From Streptomyces seoulensis (GTDB taxonomy: Bacteria; Actinomycetota; Actinomycetes; Streptomycetales; Streptomycetaceae), in assembly GCF_022846655.1 (NCBI RefSeq), contig NZ_AP025667.1:4253001-4317000 (forward strand): DNA of 64,000 bases. Direction: 5' to 3'. Of this stretch, positions 35,698 through 45,317 are shown piece by piece. The position numbers and the translations under genes were made by a program. Under the pieces are notes generated by a model, which searched no databases, had not been told where the DNA came from, and saw only the letters and a program-made list of their open reading frames with translations. How positions within the stretch are numbered: the first letter of the stretch is position 1; every line of letters starts with the position of its first letter.

Positions 35698-35985
35698 TCA
35701 AGGGGCCGCTCGTGTGAGGTCCTCGATCCAGATCACGGAAGCCCGGAGGTGGAGTCCGGCGAGGTAGCTGCCCGGAGCCTTGTCGTAGCCGTTGGCGATG
35801 CCTCGCCATGCCTTCATCCTGTTGATCACCGCACGACGGTGTGCCGTTCCTTGTGGGGCTCGGTGTCGTGACTGACGGGCCTGCCACCTCCACCGCCCTT
35901 CTTCCTCCGGTTGGCGGCCTGGTCCTTCTTCTCCGGGATGACCGCCTTGATACGGCGTTTGCGCAGGTCCTCGAGGCCGCCCCCT
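35698..35985 (-). pseudogene. IS5-family transposase C-terminal remnant
   Basis: The minus strand encodes KRRIKAVIPEKKDQAANRRK, GGRPVSHDTEPHKERHTVVR and then, in the next frame, INRMKAWRGIANGYDK and SYLAGLHLRASVIWIEDL. These are the last 90 or so residues of a streptomycete IS5-type DDE transposase. One base is missing in the expected VVRCINRMK junction near 35830, which creates a TGA. The upstream catalytic domain is absent and no terminal inverted repeat pair could be traced, so the element is inactive. Confidence 0.75.
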
Positions 35986-36302
35986 TTGACCTGGCCTTCA
36001 CCTCCTCGGCGGCGGCTTTCTCCAGGGCGGTGCGCGTCGGGCGAGAGGAACCCGGCCCTGGTGAGCCGGCGCATCCAGACGGCCGGACGGTGGCTGTAGC
36101 GGTAGGCGAACATCGCCTTGCCGACGAAGCCCCCTTTGTCCATGCCCTGCGGCCCGTACGGGTGGGGGACGGCCGGAGGCTACGAGACGCGAAGACACCG
36201 CCGGGTAGCGGCGAAGGTGTCTGACAGCTGCGAACCCGGGCCCGCACCTCCGTCGAAGGCGGAAGACGGGCCCCTGCGGCAGCCAGGAGGCCACTGGCGG
36301 GG
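35986..36302. other. Unassigned stretch with possible gene debris
   Basis: A minus-strand frame up to about 36143 includes AMFAYRYSHRPAVWMRRLTR and AGFL, which hints at the end of an unrelated degraded gene (possibly a methyltransferase). No intact start, length or motif supports a gene. The rest shows nothing recognisable. Confidence 0.4.
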
Positions 36303-37178
36303 TCAGGACCCAGGTTCCTCCAGCTTGACGGCAGCGGAGTCCGCGCCATGCGGTTCAGCCTGTGCCGGGACGAAGGATTCGTGCTCTTCGACGACTTCAC
36401 CGTCCACGACTTCCCCCTCCATCACTCGGTGCGACGGGTCCGCCAATGGCAGGCCGGCGAGGTGCTTCTTGAGCCTCTTGGCCATCGGAAGATAGGTCGC
36501 GAAGGTGAACCCGCCGGAGACGGCAGCACCCACGAGAGGGATCGCCTTCGAGACGGCCTTCGCGAACGATTCCTTCGTCAACTTGACGCCGATGTAGGCC
36601 GCGACCTTCTTCACTATGGGATAGACGACGCCCTTGGTGAGCGCCTTCTGAGGCAGCTTCTTGGCCACCTGCTCAGACATCATCCCCGCGACCTTCCCCA
36701 CAGCGGCGTTCGCCGATTGGGTGCCGAACATCACGCCGAAGAACAGCGTGAGCACCCCCATGGTGGCGTCATCGACGTCATCACCGTCGTCGGAGAACAG
36801 TTCGGGCCAGCTGTAGAGATAGGCGAGCTTCTGCGCGATACGCAGCATGTGGCCGACGTACTGTGCAACGTCGGCGGGCACCGTGGCGGGAAGGGCGAGG
36901 ATGCCGGGGATCCCGGCCGCGGCGGAGAGGGCACTCACCTTGGCTGTCTCATAGCGGATCGAGTCGTTCGCCGCTTTCTCCAGAACGTCGACGGTGATAC
37001 CCGCCGCGGCGGGAGTCTCTTCGATCGCTCTGCGGATCTCATCCTCGGTGCAGTGGCGCCGCAGCGCAGTCCGGAGGTAGGCCTCTCGGTGGATACGCAC
37101 ACCGGGGAGCTTGGCCGCCGCCAGGAGCACCGCGAAGAAGCGCGACTCGGGATTCTCGACCTCTTTACCCTGTTTCAT
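36303..37178 (-). CDS. EcsC-family-like protein
   Basis: A 291-residue protein with alternating amphipathic and hydrophobic helices. The pattern AAGIPGILALPATVPADVAQ followed by MLRIAQKLAYLYSWPELF and KAIPLVGAAVSGGFTFATY matches the EcsC family, whose members accompany ABC transporters in Bacillus but are of unknown function in actinobacteria. The C-terminal 45 residues are acidic and probably disordered. No convincing Shine-Dalgarno precedes the ATG at 37178. It is isolated, flanked by gene remnants. Confidence 0.7.
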   Translation of the reverse strand: MKQGKEVENPESRFFAVLLAAAKLPGVRIHREAYLRTALRRHCTEDEIRRAIEETPAAAGITVDVLEKAANDSIRYETAKVSALSAAAGIPGILALPATVPADVAQYVGHMLRIAQKLAYLYSWPELFSDDGDDVDDATMGVLTLFFGVMFGTQSANAAVGKVAGMMSEQVAKKLPQKALTKGVVYPIVKKVAAYIGVKLTKESFAKAVSKAIPLVGAAVSGGFTFATYLPMAKRLKKHLAGLPLADPSHRVMEGEVVDGEVVEEHESFVPAQAEPHGADSAAVKLEEPGS

Positions 37179-37472
37179 GGCAGGAACTTACAGTCGCTCC
37201 GTACTTCAAGGGCCGCATGCACCGGCTTCGTTGAAACCTCGTTACGCAAGTGACGGTGTGGGGCGGGCCGGGTTCGCCACCATGCCGATCGCGCTCCTGG
37301 GAAGGCGACTGCTCTCGCGAACCGAGACCGCCCGGAGCGGACGTTGACGGCCGCGCCGGCGAGCAAGGCGCCTGGGCCGCTGGAGGTGTTGTGGGAGCGG
37401 ACATGCCCAGGACCCTCGGCAAGCACATGCCCGCCGAAGGGCCCTGCGATCGGCCCCGCTTCTGTCAGCGCG

Positions 37473-37625
37473 TCGCTCCCAGGAACGGGCCTCGGCGGGG
37501 CTGGGACGGTGGCCGTGCATGCGAACGAATTGCTCGGTGAGGTGCAGATACAGCGAGGTGTCGAGCGCCCTCGCGGCGATCGAGTTCGCGGACTCACGGA
37601 ACAGCAAGGACTTCCTGGGACGCAG
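37473..37625 (-). pseudogene. Possible N-terminal remnant of a DUF2075-type helicase
   Basis: A minus-strand segment reads FRESANSIAARALDTSLYLH then LTEQFVRMHGHRPSPAEARS and WER. That resembles the N-terminus of actinobacterial DUF2075 DNA/RNA helicase-like proteins. After WER the pattern is lost or moves to another frame (ALTEAG). No start or downstream ATPase motifs remain. The assignment rests on pattern memory only and is weak. Confidence 0.35.
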
Positions 37626-37632
37626 TGTCCAC

Positions 37633-38397
37633 TCAAGGCACTCGCCCCACCCCCACATAGAACCCGCTCCGCTCCTGCTCCGGTGCCGGGCCCTCCTGGT
37701 GCCATTCCGTGGCGAAGACCAGACCCGGGTCGACCAGTTCGAGGCCGGTGAAGAAGGGCTCCACCTCTGCTCGGGTGCGCATGCGCAGGGGGATCGTGCC
37801 CTTCTTGTATGCCTCCTCCACCTGCTGTCTGAGGTCAGGGTGCTGGTCGGCCGTGCCGTGGGAGAGGACGAGGTAGCTGCCTGAGGGGAGGGCGGCGAGG
37901 AGGGTGCGGGTCAGGCCGTAGGGGTCCTCGGTGTCGGGGAGGAAGTGCATCAGGGCGATGAGGGACAGCGCGACGGGACGGTCGAAGTCCAGGCGTTCGC
38001 GGGCGTGGGCGAGGATCGCCTCGGGCTGCCGTACATCGGCGTGGATGTAGTCGGTGGCGCCCTCCGGCGTGCTGACCAGCAGCGCCTCCGCGTGACGGAG
38101 GACGATCGGATCGTTGTCGACGTAGACGATCCGGGACTCCGGCCGGATCGCCTGCACGATCTGGTGCAGGTTCGGCTCGGTGGGGATGCCGGTGCCGATG
38201 TCGAGGAACTGGTCGATCCCCCGGCGCGCGAGCCACGCGGAGGCGCGGTGCATGAACTCCCGGTTGCGGGCCGCGCTGCGCCGCGACTGCTCGGGCAGCG
38301 TCTCCCCTATCCGCTGGTCGACCGGGTAGTTGTCCTTCCCGCCCAGCAGCCAGTCGTAGACGCGGGCGGGATGGGGCTTGCTGGTGTCGATCTGCAC
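37633..38397 (-). CDS. SAM-dependent methyltransferase, DUF574/PF04672 type
   Basis: A 254-residue protein typical of an actinomycete-expanded family. It starts near KPHPARVYDWLLGGKDNYP and has RRGIDQFLDIGTGIPTEPN as the SAM site, YVDNDPIVLRHAEALL and LSLIALMHFLPD. GTG 38397 lies six bases after GGAGGA; another GTG directly abuts that site. Family members are numerous in Streptomyces, often next to regulatory genes; substrates are unknown. Confidence 0.92.
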   Translation of the reverse strand: MQIDTSKPHPARVYDWLLGGKDNYPVDQRIGETLPEQSRRSAARNREFMHRASAWLARRGIDQFLDIGTGIPTEPNLHQIVQAIRPESRIVYVDNDPIVLRHAEALLVSTPEGATDYIHADVRQPEAILAHARERLDFDRPVALSLIALMHFLPDTEDPYGLTRTLLAALPSGSYLVLSHGTADQHPDLRQQVEEAYKKGTIPLRMRTRAEVEPFFTGLELVDPGLVFATEWHQEGPAPEQERSGFYVGVGRVP

Positions 38398-38488
38398 GGG
38401 CACTCCTCCATGCGCGAGAAGACGGAACCGGTCGGCGCCGAAAGCGTATCCGCCGTTCCCGCGCGAGGAGTTGGATCGTCCGGAACGG

Positions 38489-40369
38489 CTACCGCTTCTG
38501 TTCCACCCGCACCCAGTCCACCTCCGCCTGCACTCCCCCGCCGGCGATCCGGTCCACGCTGGACTGCGGCAGCCCCCAGTAGGGGGAGGTGACCTGGTTC
38601 CAGCCGGCCGGGTAGGCCCCGCCCAGGGCGAGGTTCAGGATGACGTACTGGTCGTGGTCGAAGACCCATTGCCCGCGCGTCGATTCGAGCTTGTTGCGGG
38701 TGGTCTCCTGGACCACGCGGTCGTCCACGTAGAAGCGCATCGCCATCGGGGTCCACTCGACGGCGTAGGTGTGCCACTGGTCGGCGCGGCCGCCGTTCGG
38801 GTAGGTCTGGCGGGCGCCGATGTTGCCGTCGGCCGAGTAGCCGGGGCCGTGCAGGGCGGAGCTGGTCCAGTCGCCGTAGCCGATGTTCTCCATGATGTCG
38901 GTCTCGCCGGAGGCGGGCCAGGACACGGTCGGGTCGTCCACGTTGCTGCCCAGCAGCCAGAAGGCGGGCCAGAAGCCGTCGCCGACCGGCAGCTTCATCC
39001 GGGCGCTGACCTTGCCGTAGCTGAAGTCGAACTTGGTGTTGGTGTCGACGCGGCCGGAGGTGAAGTCGTACGTGCCGCCGCCGGCGCGGGTGCAGCCCTT
39101 GCAGTACCTGGCCTTGAGGATCAGCTCGCCGTTCTCGGTGCGGATGTTGTCGGCGGAGTCGACGTACGCCTGGGATTCGCCGTTGACGGAGCCCATCTCG
39201 GTGCCCGTGCGCACCACGCGCCACTTGGAGCGGTCCAGAGCCGTGCCGGTGAAGTCGTCGAAGAACGTGGTCCGGTAGCTGCCGGACTGCTCGCCGGGCA
39301 GCGCCGGGTACGCGGCCGTGGCGCTGCCGCCGGTGCCCCAGACCTGGAACTCGTAGAGGGAGTACCCGAATTGCGCGGTGTAGGGCGCCGGGTTGTAGAA
39401 GGAGCGGCGCTCCTTGCCGAGCATGCGGACGTAGCGGCCGGTGGCCGGGGTCGGGAGGGTGACCGTGTCGTGCAGTCCGGCCGCGTCGCCGGGGGCCTGG
39501 ATGTCGGCGCGGCGGGCGGAGACCTCGGCGGCGGACGGCTGGTACACCGTCCGCCAGGTGCGGTTGTCGTCGGAGACCTGGAGCAGGTAGTCGACGGCGT
39601 AGGCCGACTCCCAGTAGAGGTCGACGGAGGAGATCGTGGACGTCGCGCCGAGGTCGACCGACACCCAGCGGTCGGCGTTCCAGTCGCTGGACCAACGGGT
39701 GCTGTCGCCCTTGAGGTTGGCGGGCCAACCGCCGTCGGTGACGAACGCCGGTGAGTTTCCCGCGTGTTGGTAGAGGTTGGAGTACGCGGGGTGGTTGAGC
39801 GCGAGGTTGGTGCGGGTGATGGAGGCGGGCGCGGGTTCGCCGCCGTAGACCTTGAAGGAGTAGAGCGAGTAACCGTAAGGGGTGGCGCGTTCGAGGCCGC
39901 GCATGCGGACGTAGCGGCCGGTCACCTCCTGCGGGTAGGTGTGCGCGGTCACGGAGCCGCCGGTGCCCGCGGTCTCGGTGTAGAACGGCGTCCAGTCGGT
40001 GCCGTTGCGGGAGACCTCCAGGACGTATCTCCTGCCGTACGCGGCCTCCCAGTCGAGGACGACGCGGTCCACTCGGATGACGCCGCCGAGGTCCACGCGG
40101 ACCCAGGCGCCGTCGGCGAAGTCGCTGGACCAGCGGGTGGAGCCGTTGCCGTCGAAGGCGAGTGCGGCGGCGGTGCCGGCGTTCTCGCTGCCCGAGGCGG
40201 TGACGGCAGCGGGGTCGGCGGCGTAGGCGGTGGCGGCGCGGTCGGTGTCCCAGGTGACGGCCGCTGCGGCGGGAGCGGCGGTCGCGGGGCCGGTCAGGGC
40301 CGGGGTCCCGGTCAGCAGGGCGACGGCGGCGAGTGCGGTGAGCAGGGTGCGGGGGGTGCGTGACGGCAT
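38489..40369 (-). CDS. Secreted GH16 glucanase with two F5/8-type (discoidin) modules
   Basis: A 626-residue secreted enzyme with a signal peptide (TPRTLLTALAAVALLTG, cleavage near AAPAAA). Two discoidin-like carbohydrate-binding modules follow: residues 40-180 (TRWSSDFADGAWVRVDLG) and 190-345 (TRWSSDWNADRWVSVDLG). The C-terminal GH16 domain (about 365-626) has the catalytic GETDIMENI and FWPAFWLLGSNV. It probably cleaves beta-1,3-glucan outside the cell. ATG 40369 follows CGAGGGAG. It lies downstream of the importer and GH1 genes in the same direction, so it feeds that system. Confidence 0.93.
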   Translation of the reverse strand: MPSRTPRTLLTALAAVALLTGTPALTGPATAAPAAAAVTWDTDRAATAYAADPAAVTASGSENAGTAAALAFDGNGSTRWSSDFADGAWVRVDLGGVIRVDRVVLDWEAAYGRRYVLEVSRNGTDWTPFYTETAGTGGSVTAHTYPQEVTGRYVRMRGLERATPYGYSLYSFKVYGGEPAPASITRTNLALNHPAYSNLYQHAGNSPAFVTDGGWPANLKGDSTRWSSDWNADRWVSVDLGATSTISSVDLYWESAYAVDYLLQVSDDNRTWRTVYQPSAAEVSARRADIQAPGDAAGLHDTVTLPTPATGRYVRMLGKERRSFYNPAPYTAQFGYSLYEFQVWGTGGSATAAYPALPGEQSGSYRTTFFDDFTGTALDRSKWRVVRTGTEMGSVNGESQAYVDSADNIRTENGELILKARYCKGCTRAGGGTYDFTSGRVDTNTKFDFSYGKVSARMKLPVGDGFWPAFWLLGSNVDDPTVSWPASGETDIMENIGYGDWTSSALHGPGYSADGNIGARQTYPNGGRADQWHTYAVEWTPMAMRFYVDDRVVQETTRNKLESTRGQWVFDHDQYVILNLALGGAYPAGWNQVTSPYWGLPQSSVDRIAGGGVQAEVDWVRVEQKR

Positions 40370-40486
40370 GCGGCTCTCCCTCGGGAAGATCTGTCTGCGG
40401 TGTGGGGCCTTGACAGTTCTGTGCCTGGTGCGTGTCACAAAGCGGGTGGGGGGCGGACGCGGGGACACCGCGCCCGCCCCGGGGAC

Positions 40487-41851
40487 TCAGGCCGCGCGCC
40501 GCCCGAGGTCGCGGTGGGCGTCGATGATCTCGGCGTACCTGCGTCCGCTCGCCTTCATCGTGCGGGCCTGGGTCGCGTAGTCGACGTGGAACAGGCCGAA
40601 CCGCTTGGCGTAGCCGTAGGCCCACTCGAAGTTGTCCAGGAGGGACCAGGCGAAGTAGCCCGCGAGGGGGGCGCCCTTGCGGGCGGCGGAGGCGCAGGCG
40701 GCGAGGTGGGTCTCCAGGTAGTCCCGCCGCTCGGGGTCGTCGACGGTGCCGTCGGGTCCGACCAGGTCGGGGAAGGAGGAGCCGTTCTCGGTGACGTACA
40801 GCTTCCGGGCGCCGTACTCCTCGGTGAGGCGCAGCAGCAGGGTCTCGATACCGCTCGCGTCGATCTCCCAGTCCATGCCCGTACGCGGTACGCCCTCACG
40901 GCGCACGGAACGGGTGAACGGGGCAGGACCCTTGGGGTCGTCGGCGACGTGCGCCGGCATGTAGTAGTTCAGGCCCAGCCAGTCCAGCGGGGTGGCGATG
41001 GTCTCCAGGTCCCCTGGCTTCTCGGGTAGTTCCACGCCGTACACCTCGACCATGTCGGCGGGGAAGCCGCGGCCGTGCACCGGGTCGAGCCACCAGCGGT
41101 TGACGTGGCCGTCCTGGCGGTGCGCGGCGGCCATGTCCTCGGGGCTGTCGGTGGCGGCGTGCACGGTGGAGAGGTTGGTGACGATGCCGATCTCGGCATC
41201 GGGCGCGGCGGCACGGATCGCCTGGGTGGCGAGGCCGTGGCCGAGGAGCAGGTGGTAGGAGGCGCGGACGGCGGCGGTGAGGTCGGTCCAGCCCGGCGCC
41301 ATCTTGCCTTCGAGGTGGCCGATCCAGGCCGAGCAGAGCGGCTCGTTGAGGGTGGCCCAGTGGGTGACCCGGTCGCCGAGGCGTTCGGCGACGGCCGAGG
41401 CGTAGGCGGCGAAGTGCTCGGCGGTCTCGCGCTCCGGCCAGCCGCCCCGGTCCTGGAGCACCTGCGGCAGGTCCCAGTGGTAGAGGGTGACGGAGGGGGT
41501 GATGCCCGCCTCCAGCAGGGCGTCGGTCAACTCGTCGTAGAAGGCCAGCCCCTTGGCGTTGACCGGGCCGTCGCCGCCGGGCATCACACGCGGCCAGGCG
41601 ACGGACAACCGGTACATGTCGACGCCCAGTCGGCGCATCAGGCCGAGGTCGTCGCGCCAGCGGTGGTAGTGGTCGCAGGCGGTGTCGCCGTTGTCGTCAC
41701 CGTCGATCTTGCCGGGGGTGTGCGAGAAGGTGTCCCAGATCGACGGCGAGCGGCCGTCCTCGGCGACGGCGCCCTCGATCTGGTACGCCGAAGTCGCGGT
41801 GCCCCAGCGGAAGTCGGACGGGAGGGCGGCGAGGTCGATGGGCTCGGACAT
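40487..41851 (-). CDS. GH1 beta-glucosidase
   Basis: A 454-residue cytoplasmic enzyme starting [20 protein letters not shown]. The acid/base Glu is in [11 protein letters not shown] and the nucleophile Glu in [24 protein letters not shown] and FGLFHVDY complete the aglycone/glycone site. It hydrolyses cellobiose/laminaribiose-type oligosaccharides imported by the adjacent ABC system. It starts 29 bases after the inner permease gene and is clearly part of that operon. Confidence 0.95.
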   Translation of the reverse strand: MSEPIDLAALPSDFRWGTATSAYQIEGAVAEDGRSPSIWDTFSHTPGKIDGDDNGDTACDHYHRWRDDLGLMRRLGVDMYRLSVAWPRVMPGGDGPVNAKGLAFYDELTDALLEAGITPSVTLYHWDLPQVLQDRGGWPERETAEHFAAYASAVAERLGDRVTHWATLNEPLCSAWIGHLEGKMAPGWTDLTAAVRASYHLLLGHGLATQAIRAAAPDAEIGIVTNLSTVHAATDSPEDMAAAHRQDGHVNRWWLDPVHGRGFPADMVEVYGVELPEKPGDLETIATPLDWLGLNYYMPAHVADDPKGPAPFTRSVRREGVPRTGMDWEIDASGIETLLLRLTEEYGARKLYVTENGSSFPDLVGPDGTVDDPERRDYLETHLAACASAARKGAPLAGYFAWSLLDNFEWAYGYAKRFGLFHVDYATQARTMKASGRRYAEIIDAHRDLGRRAA

Positions 41852-41880
41852 GGAAGTCCCTTCGAGGTGCGGGGAGTCGG

Positions 41881-42738
41881 TCACTTGACGGCGCCCGCCG
41901 TCAGTCCGGTGACGAGATAGCGCTGGAGCAGCAGGAATCCGGCGACCACGGGGACGCTGACGACGAGCGAGGCGGCCATGATCTGGTTCCAGTAGACGTC
42001 GTAGAGGGTGGAGTAGCCCTGGAGTCCGACGGCGAGCGTGCGGGTGGTGTCGGTGGTCATCACGGAGGCGAAGAGGACTTCTCCCCACGCGGTCATGAAG
42101 GCGTAGACGGCGACGGCGACGATGCCGGGAATCGCGGCGGGCACCACGATCCGGAACAGGGCGCCGAGCGGCCCGCAGCCGTCCACGAGCGCCGCCTCGT
42201 CGAGGTCGCGCGGCACCGAGTCGAAGTACCCGATCAGCATCCAGATGGAGAACGGCAGCGAGAAGGTCAGATACGTCAGGATCAGCCCGCCGCGCGAGCC
42301 GAACAGGGCGATCCCGGTGGCGTTGCCGATGTTGATGTAGATCAGGAACAGCGGGAGCAGGAAGAGGATGCCGGGGAACATCTGCGTGGACAGCACGGTG
42401 ACCGTGAAGACGCGCTTGCCCCGGAAGTCGTAGCGGCTGACGGCGTAGGCCGCGAACACCGCGATGACGACCGAGCAGACGGTGGCCGAGCCCGCCACGA
42501 TCAGCGAGTTCACGAAGTACCGGGCGAGCGGCACCGTCGACCAGATGTCGATGTACGGCCGGATCGTCAACTCGCTCGGCAGCCAGCGGAACTTGTCGGT
42601 GACGTCGGCAAGCGGCTTGAGCGAGCTGGAGACCATCACGTAGACGGGCACCAGGACGAAGCCGGTGAGCAGGGTGAGGAAGATCCGCCGGGACCACAGG
42701 AACGAACGGGGCGGCGCCATGGGCGACGAGTCAGCCAT
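41881..42738 (-). CDS. Carbohydrate ABC transporter permease (MalG type)
   Basis: A 285-residue inner-membrane subunit with six helices. The cytoplasmic EAA loop is [20 protein letters not shown], which contacts the ATPase. The start overlaps the end of the companion permease gene by eight bases. No ATPase gene is present; streptomycete sugar importers commonly use the shared ATPase MsiK, which is likely here. Confidence 0.94.
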   Translation of the reverse strand: MADSSPMAPPRSFLWSRRIFLTLLTGFVLVPVYVMVSSSLKPLADVTDKFRWLPSELTIRPYIDIWSTVPLARYFVNSLIVAGSATVCSVVIAVFAAYAVSRYDFRGKRVFTVTVLSTQMFPGILFLLPLFLIYINIGNATGIALFGSRGGLILTYLTFSLPFSIWMLIGYFDSVPRDLDEAALVDGCGPLGALFRIVVPAAIPGIVAVAVYAFMTAWGEVLFASVMTTDTTRTLAVGLQGYSTLYDVYWNQIMAASLVVSVPVVAGFLLLQRYLVTGLTAGAVK

Positions 42739-43714
42739 TTCCGGCCCTCCTTCCGCGCGAGGTGAGCAGCAGGTATCCGCCGGTCACGACCAGCAGGAAG
42801 AGCAGCAGCAGGACGGACATGGCGGAGCCGGTGCCGAAGTCCCAGGTGAGGAAGGTGGTCTGGTAGATGTGCACGGAGACGAGGTCGGCGGCCTCGGGGG
42901 CGGCCCGGCCGAACAGGACGTAGGGCGTGTTGAAGTCGTTGAACGTCCACAGGAACAGCACCAGGATCAGCACCTGGTTGACCGGGCGCAGCGACGGCAG
43001 GGTGATGCGGCGGACCTGCTGCCACATCCCGGCGCCGTCCAGCGCGGCCGCCTCGTACAGTTCGCGCGGGATGTTCTGGAGGCCGGCCATCACGATGAGG
43101 AAGGCGAACGGCCAGCCCTTCCACACCGAGACGGTGAGCAGGGCGTAGAAGCTGTTGTCGCCGATGAGCCAGAAGGACGGCTTGTCGGTGAGGTGGAGCT
43201 GGTCGTGCAGAACGTGGTTCACCAGGCCGTTGTCGTGCTGGAACATGAACACCCAGGTGATGACGGCCGCATAGACGGGCAGCGCGTACGGCACCAGGAA
43301 CAGGGCGCGCAGCAGGCCGCGGCCGCGGAAGGTGTCCTGCATGAAGACGGCGGCGGCGGTGCCGAGCGCCCAGCACAGGGCGACCGAGCACAGGGTGAAT
43401 CCGATGGTGACGAGGAACGAGCGCAGCAGCGCCTCGCCCGCGGGTGCGTCGAAGTCCACGGCCACGCGGAAGTTGCGCAGCCCGTTCCAGGGGGCGTTGT
43501 TCCAGTCGCGCAGGGTGAAGCGGGTGATCGACCGGAAGCTCATCAGGGTGCCGATGACCATCGGGACCAGATGGACGAGGAGTTCGAAGACGAGGGCGGG
43601 CAGGAGGAGCAGGTACGGGAGCGCGGTGCGGCGGGTCCGCCCGGTGCGGCGCGGGTCGCGCGCCGCACCGGGGGTGTCCCCCCGCACCGGTTCCTTCAGG
43701 ACGGTGGTGGTCAT
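42731..43714 (-). CDS. Carbohydrate ABC transporter permease (MalF type)
   Basis: A 327-residue permease with six or seven helices after a basic N-terminus (RRTGRTRRTALPYLLLLPAL). The EAA loop is YEAAALDGAGMWQQVRRITL. It begins five bases after the binding-protein stop and pairs with the MalG-type subunit downstream. Confidence 0.94.
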   Translation of the reverse strand: MTTTVLKEPVRGDTPGAARDPRRTGRTRRTALPYLLLLPALVFELLVHLVPMVIGTLMSFRSITRFTLRDWNNAPWNGLRNFRVAVDFDAPAGEALLRSFLVTIGFTLCSVALCWALGTAAAVFMQDTFRGRGLLRALFLVPYALPVYAAVITWVFMFQHDNGLVNHVLHDQLHLTDKPSFWLIGDNSFYALLTVSVWKGWPFAFLIVMAGLQNIPRELYEAAALDGAGMWQQVRRITLPSLRPVNQVLILVLFLWTFNDFNTPYVLFGRAAPEAADLVSVHIYQTTFLTWDFGTGSAMSVLLLLFLLVVTGGYLLLTSRGRRAGNG

Positions 43715-43719
43715 GGACG

Positions 43720-45036
43720 TCAGGCCGCCGGCATCTGCTGCTGGGCCTTCTCCAGCTTGGCCTTGACGGAGGCGGTGGTGATCGCGCGTCCGGCCGCGGC
43801 GTCGGCGAACAGTTCCTTGACTGCGGTGCCGACGGCGGTCTCGAACTGCGACTCGGTGGCGACCTGGGGCAGTGCGGCGGCGCTCTTGGCGAGGGTGTCC
43901 TTCAGCACGGCCATGGACGGTCCGGCGAACTCGGGGTCCTCCTGGGCCGACTTGACCGGCGGGATGGAGCTGTACGCCTTGTTGAGGGCCTTCTGCTCGG
44001 CGTCGCTGGTCATGAACTTCACGAACTCGGTGGCGCCGTCGAGGTTGTGACTGTCCTTGAAGACGGCGATGTTGATGCCGCCGGCCATGGAGTTGACCTG
44101 GGTCCCCGATCCGGGGGCGCCCTTCTGGACGGGCACGGGGGCGACACCGTAGGCGTCTTCCTTCATGCCCTGGGACTTGAGGTTGGCGGCGGCGGACTGC
44201 CACAGCAGCATGGCCTGCTTGCCCTTGGCGAAGTCGCTGACGGACTGGTTCTGCGCGTACTCGGCGTTGCCGGGCGGGATGACCTTGTCCTTGGCCATGA
44301 GGTCGACGTACTGCTTGACGGATTCGACGGCCTTCGGGCTGGTGAAGTCGGGCTTGCCGTCGGCGGTGAAGAAGTCGGCGCCGTGCTGCTTGGCGAGGAC
44401 GAAGACGTGGTGGATGTTCTCGGAGGGGTTCGAGCCCTCCGCCCCCAGCACGGACTTGCCCTTGGCCCTGATCTTCGCGCCGTCCGCGACGAGTTCGTCC
44501 CAGGTGGCCGGGGGCTTCGCTATGCCTGCGTCGGCGAAGATCTGCTTGTTGTAGTAGAGCGCGTACGACATCGAGTACAGGGGTACGGCGGCCGGGTCCT
44601 TGCCCTCGACGCCGGTGGACGCGAGGGCGGACTCACCGAAGCGGTCGCGTCCGCCGATCTTGGCGAAGTTGCCCTCGTCCCAGGGCAGCAGGGCACCGGT
44701 GGCCTGGAGGGAGGCGGTCCAGGAGTTGCCGATGTTCAGCACGTCGGGGCCCTGGCCGGAGGTGGTGGCGGTGAGGATGCGGTTGAGCAGGTCGGACCAG
44801 GGCACGACCTCGACCTTGACCTTGATGCCGGTCTGCTGCTCGAACTTGTCCAGCTCGGGCTGGAGCACCTGCTTGTCCACTTCGACGCTGGCGCCCTGGT
44901 TGGAGGCCCAGTAGGTCAGCGTCTTGGACGAGCCGCCGGCTCCGTCCCCGCTGTCCGTACCTCCTCCGCACGCGGTGGCCGCGAGGGCGAGCGACATGAC
45001 GACGGCGCCTGTGGCCGCGGCTCGGATGCTGCGCAT
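43720..45036 (-). CDS. Extracellular sugar-binding lipoprotein of the ABC importer
   Basis: A 438-residue solute-binding protein (family 1). The signal peptide ends in the lipobox LAATACGGG. The mature domain starts KTLTYWASNQGASVEVDKQV, with typical FEQQTGIKVKVEVVPWSDLL and LYYNKQIFADAGI. The partners suggest a beta-glucan oligosaccharide ligand. The ATG at 45036 is chosen because it begins the signal peptide; 15 further codons upstream are unlikely. Confidence 0.94.
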   Translation of the reverse strand: MRSIRAAATGAVVMSLALAATACGGGTDSGDGAGGSSKTLTYWASNQGASVEVDKQVLQPELDKFEQQTGIKVKVEVVPWSDLLNRILTATTSGQGPDVLNIGNSWTASLQATGALLPWDEGNFAKIGGRDRFGESALASTGVEGKDPAAVPLYSMSYALYYNKQIFADAGIAKPPATWDELVADGAKIRAKGKSVLGAEGSNPSENIHHVFVLAKQHGADFFTADGKPDFTSPKAVESVKQYVDLMAKDKVIPPGNAEYAQNQSVSDFAKGKQAMLLWQSAAANLKSQGMKEDAYGVAPVPVQKGAPGSGTQVNSMAGGINIAVFKDSHNLDGATEFVKFMTSDAEQKALNKAYSSIPPVKSAQEDPEFAGPSMAVLKDTLAKSAAALPQVATESQFETAVGTAVKELFADAAAGRAITTASVKAKLEKAQQQMPAA

Positions 45037-45095
45037 GGCTCTGGCTGTCCCTTTCCGGGAGAGAGACCCCGAAAACCGCATCGGCTCCTCAGGGC

Positions 45096-45116
45096 TTAAT
45101 TTAGGACGTGAGTTAA
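45096..45116. promoter_or_regulatory. Imperfect AT-rich inverted repeat upstream of the sugar importer operon
   Basis: The arms TTAATTTAGG and CGTGAGTTAA flank a central A; 7 of 10 positions pair, including TTAA at both ends. It lies 60 bases before the binding-protein ATG. It resembles operators of ROK-family or similar sugar regulators, but no regulator gene is adjacent. Confidence 0.45.
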
Positions 45117-45317
45117 TCCGGCGGCGGGGGGCGCGTCAAGGGATGCGGCAAGGTGAACCGCAGTGCGGGCCGGACCCACACGTCCACTCCCCCGCCATCT
45201 GGGGCGTGGTGGTGCGGATGATCTTCCGGTGGCCCAGGTCAGGTCCACGGCGGTGCCCGAACCGGGCTTCCCGCCGGCCGACGTGACGGTCTGGTCACGG
45301 CCTGATCGGGCGGAGGC

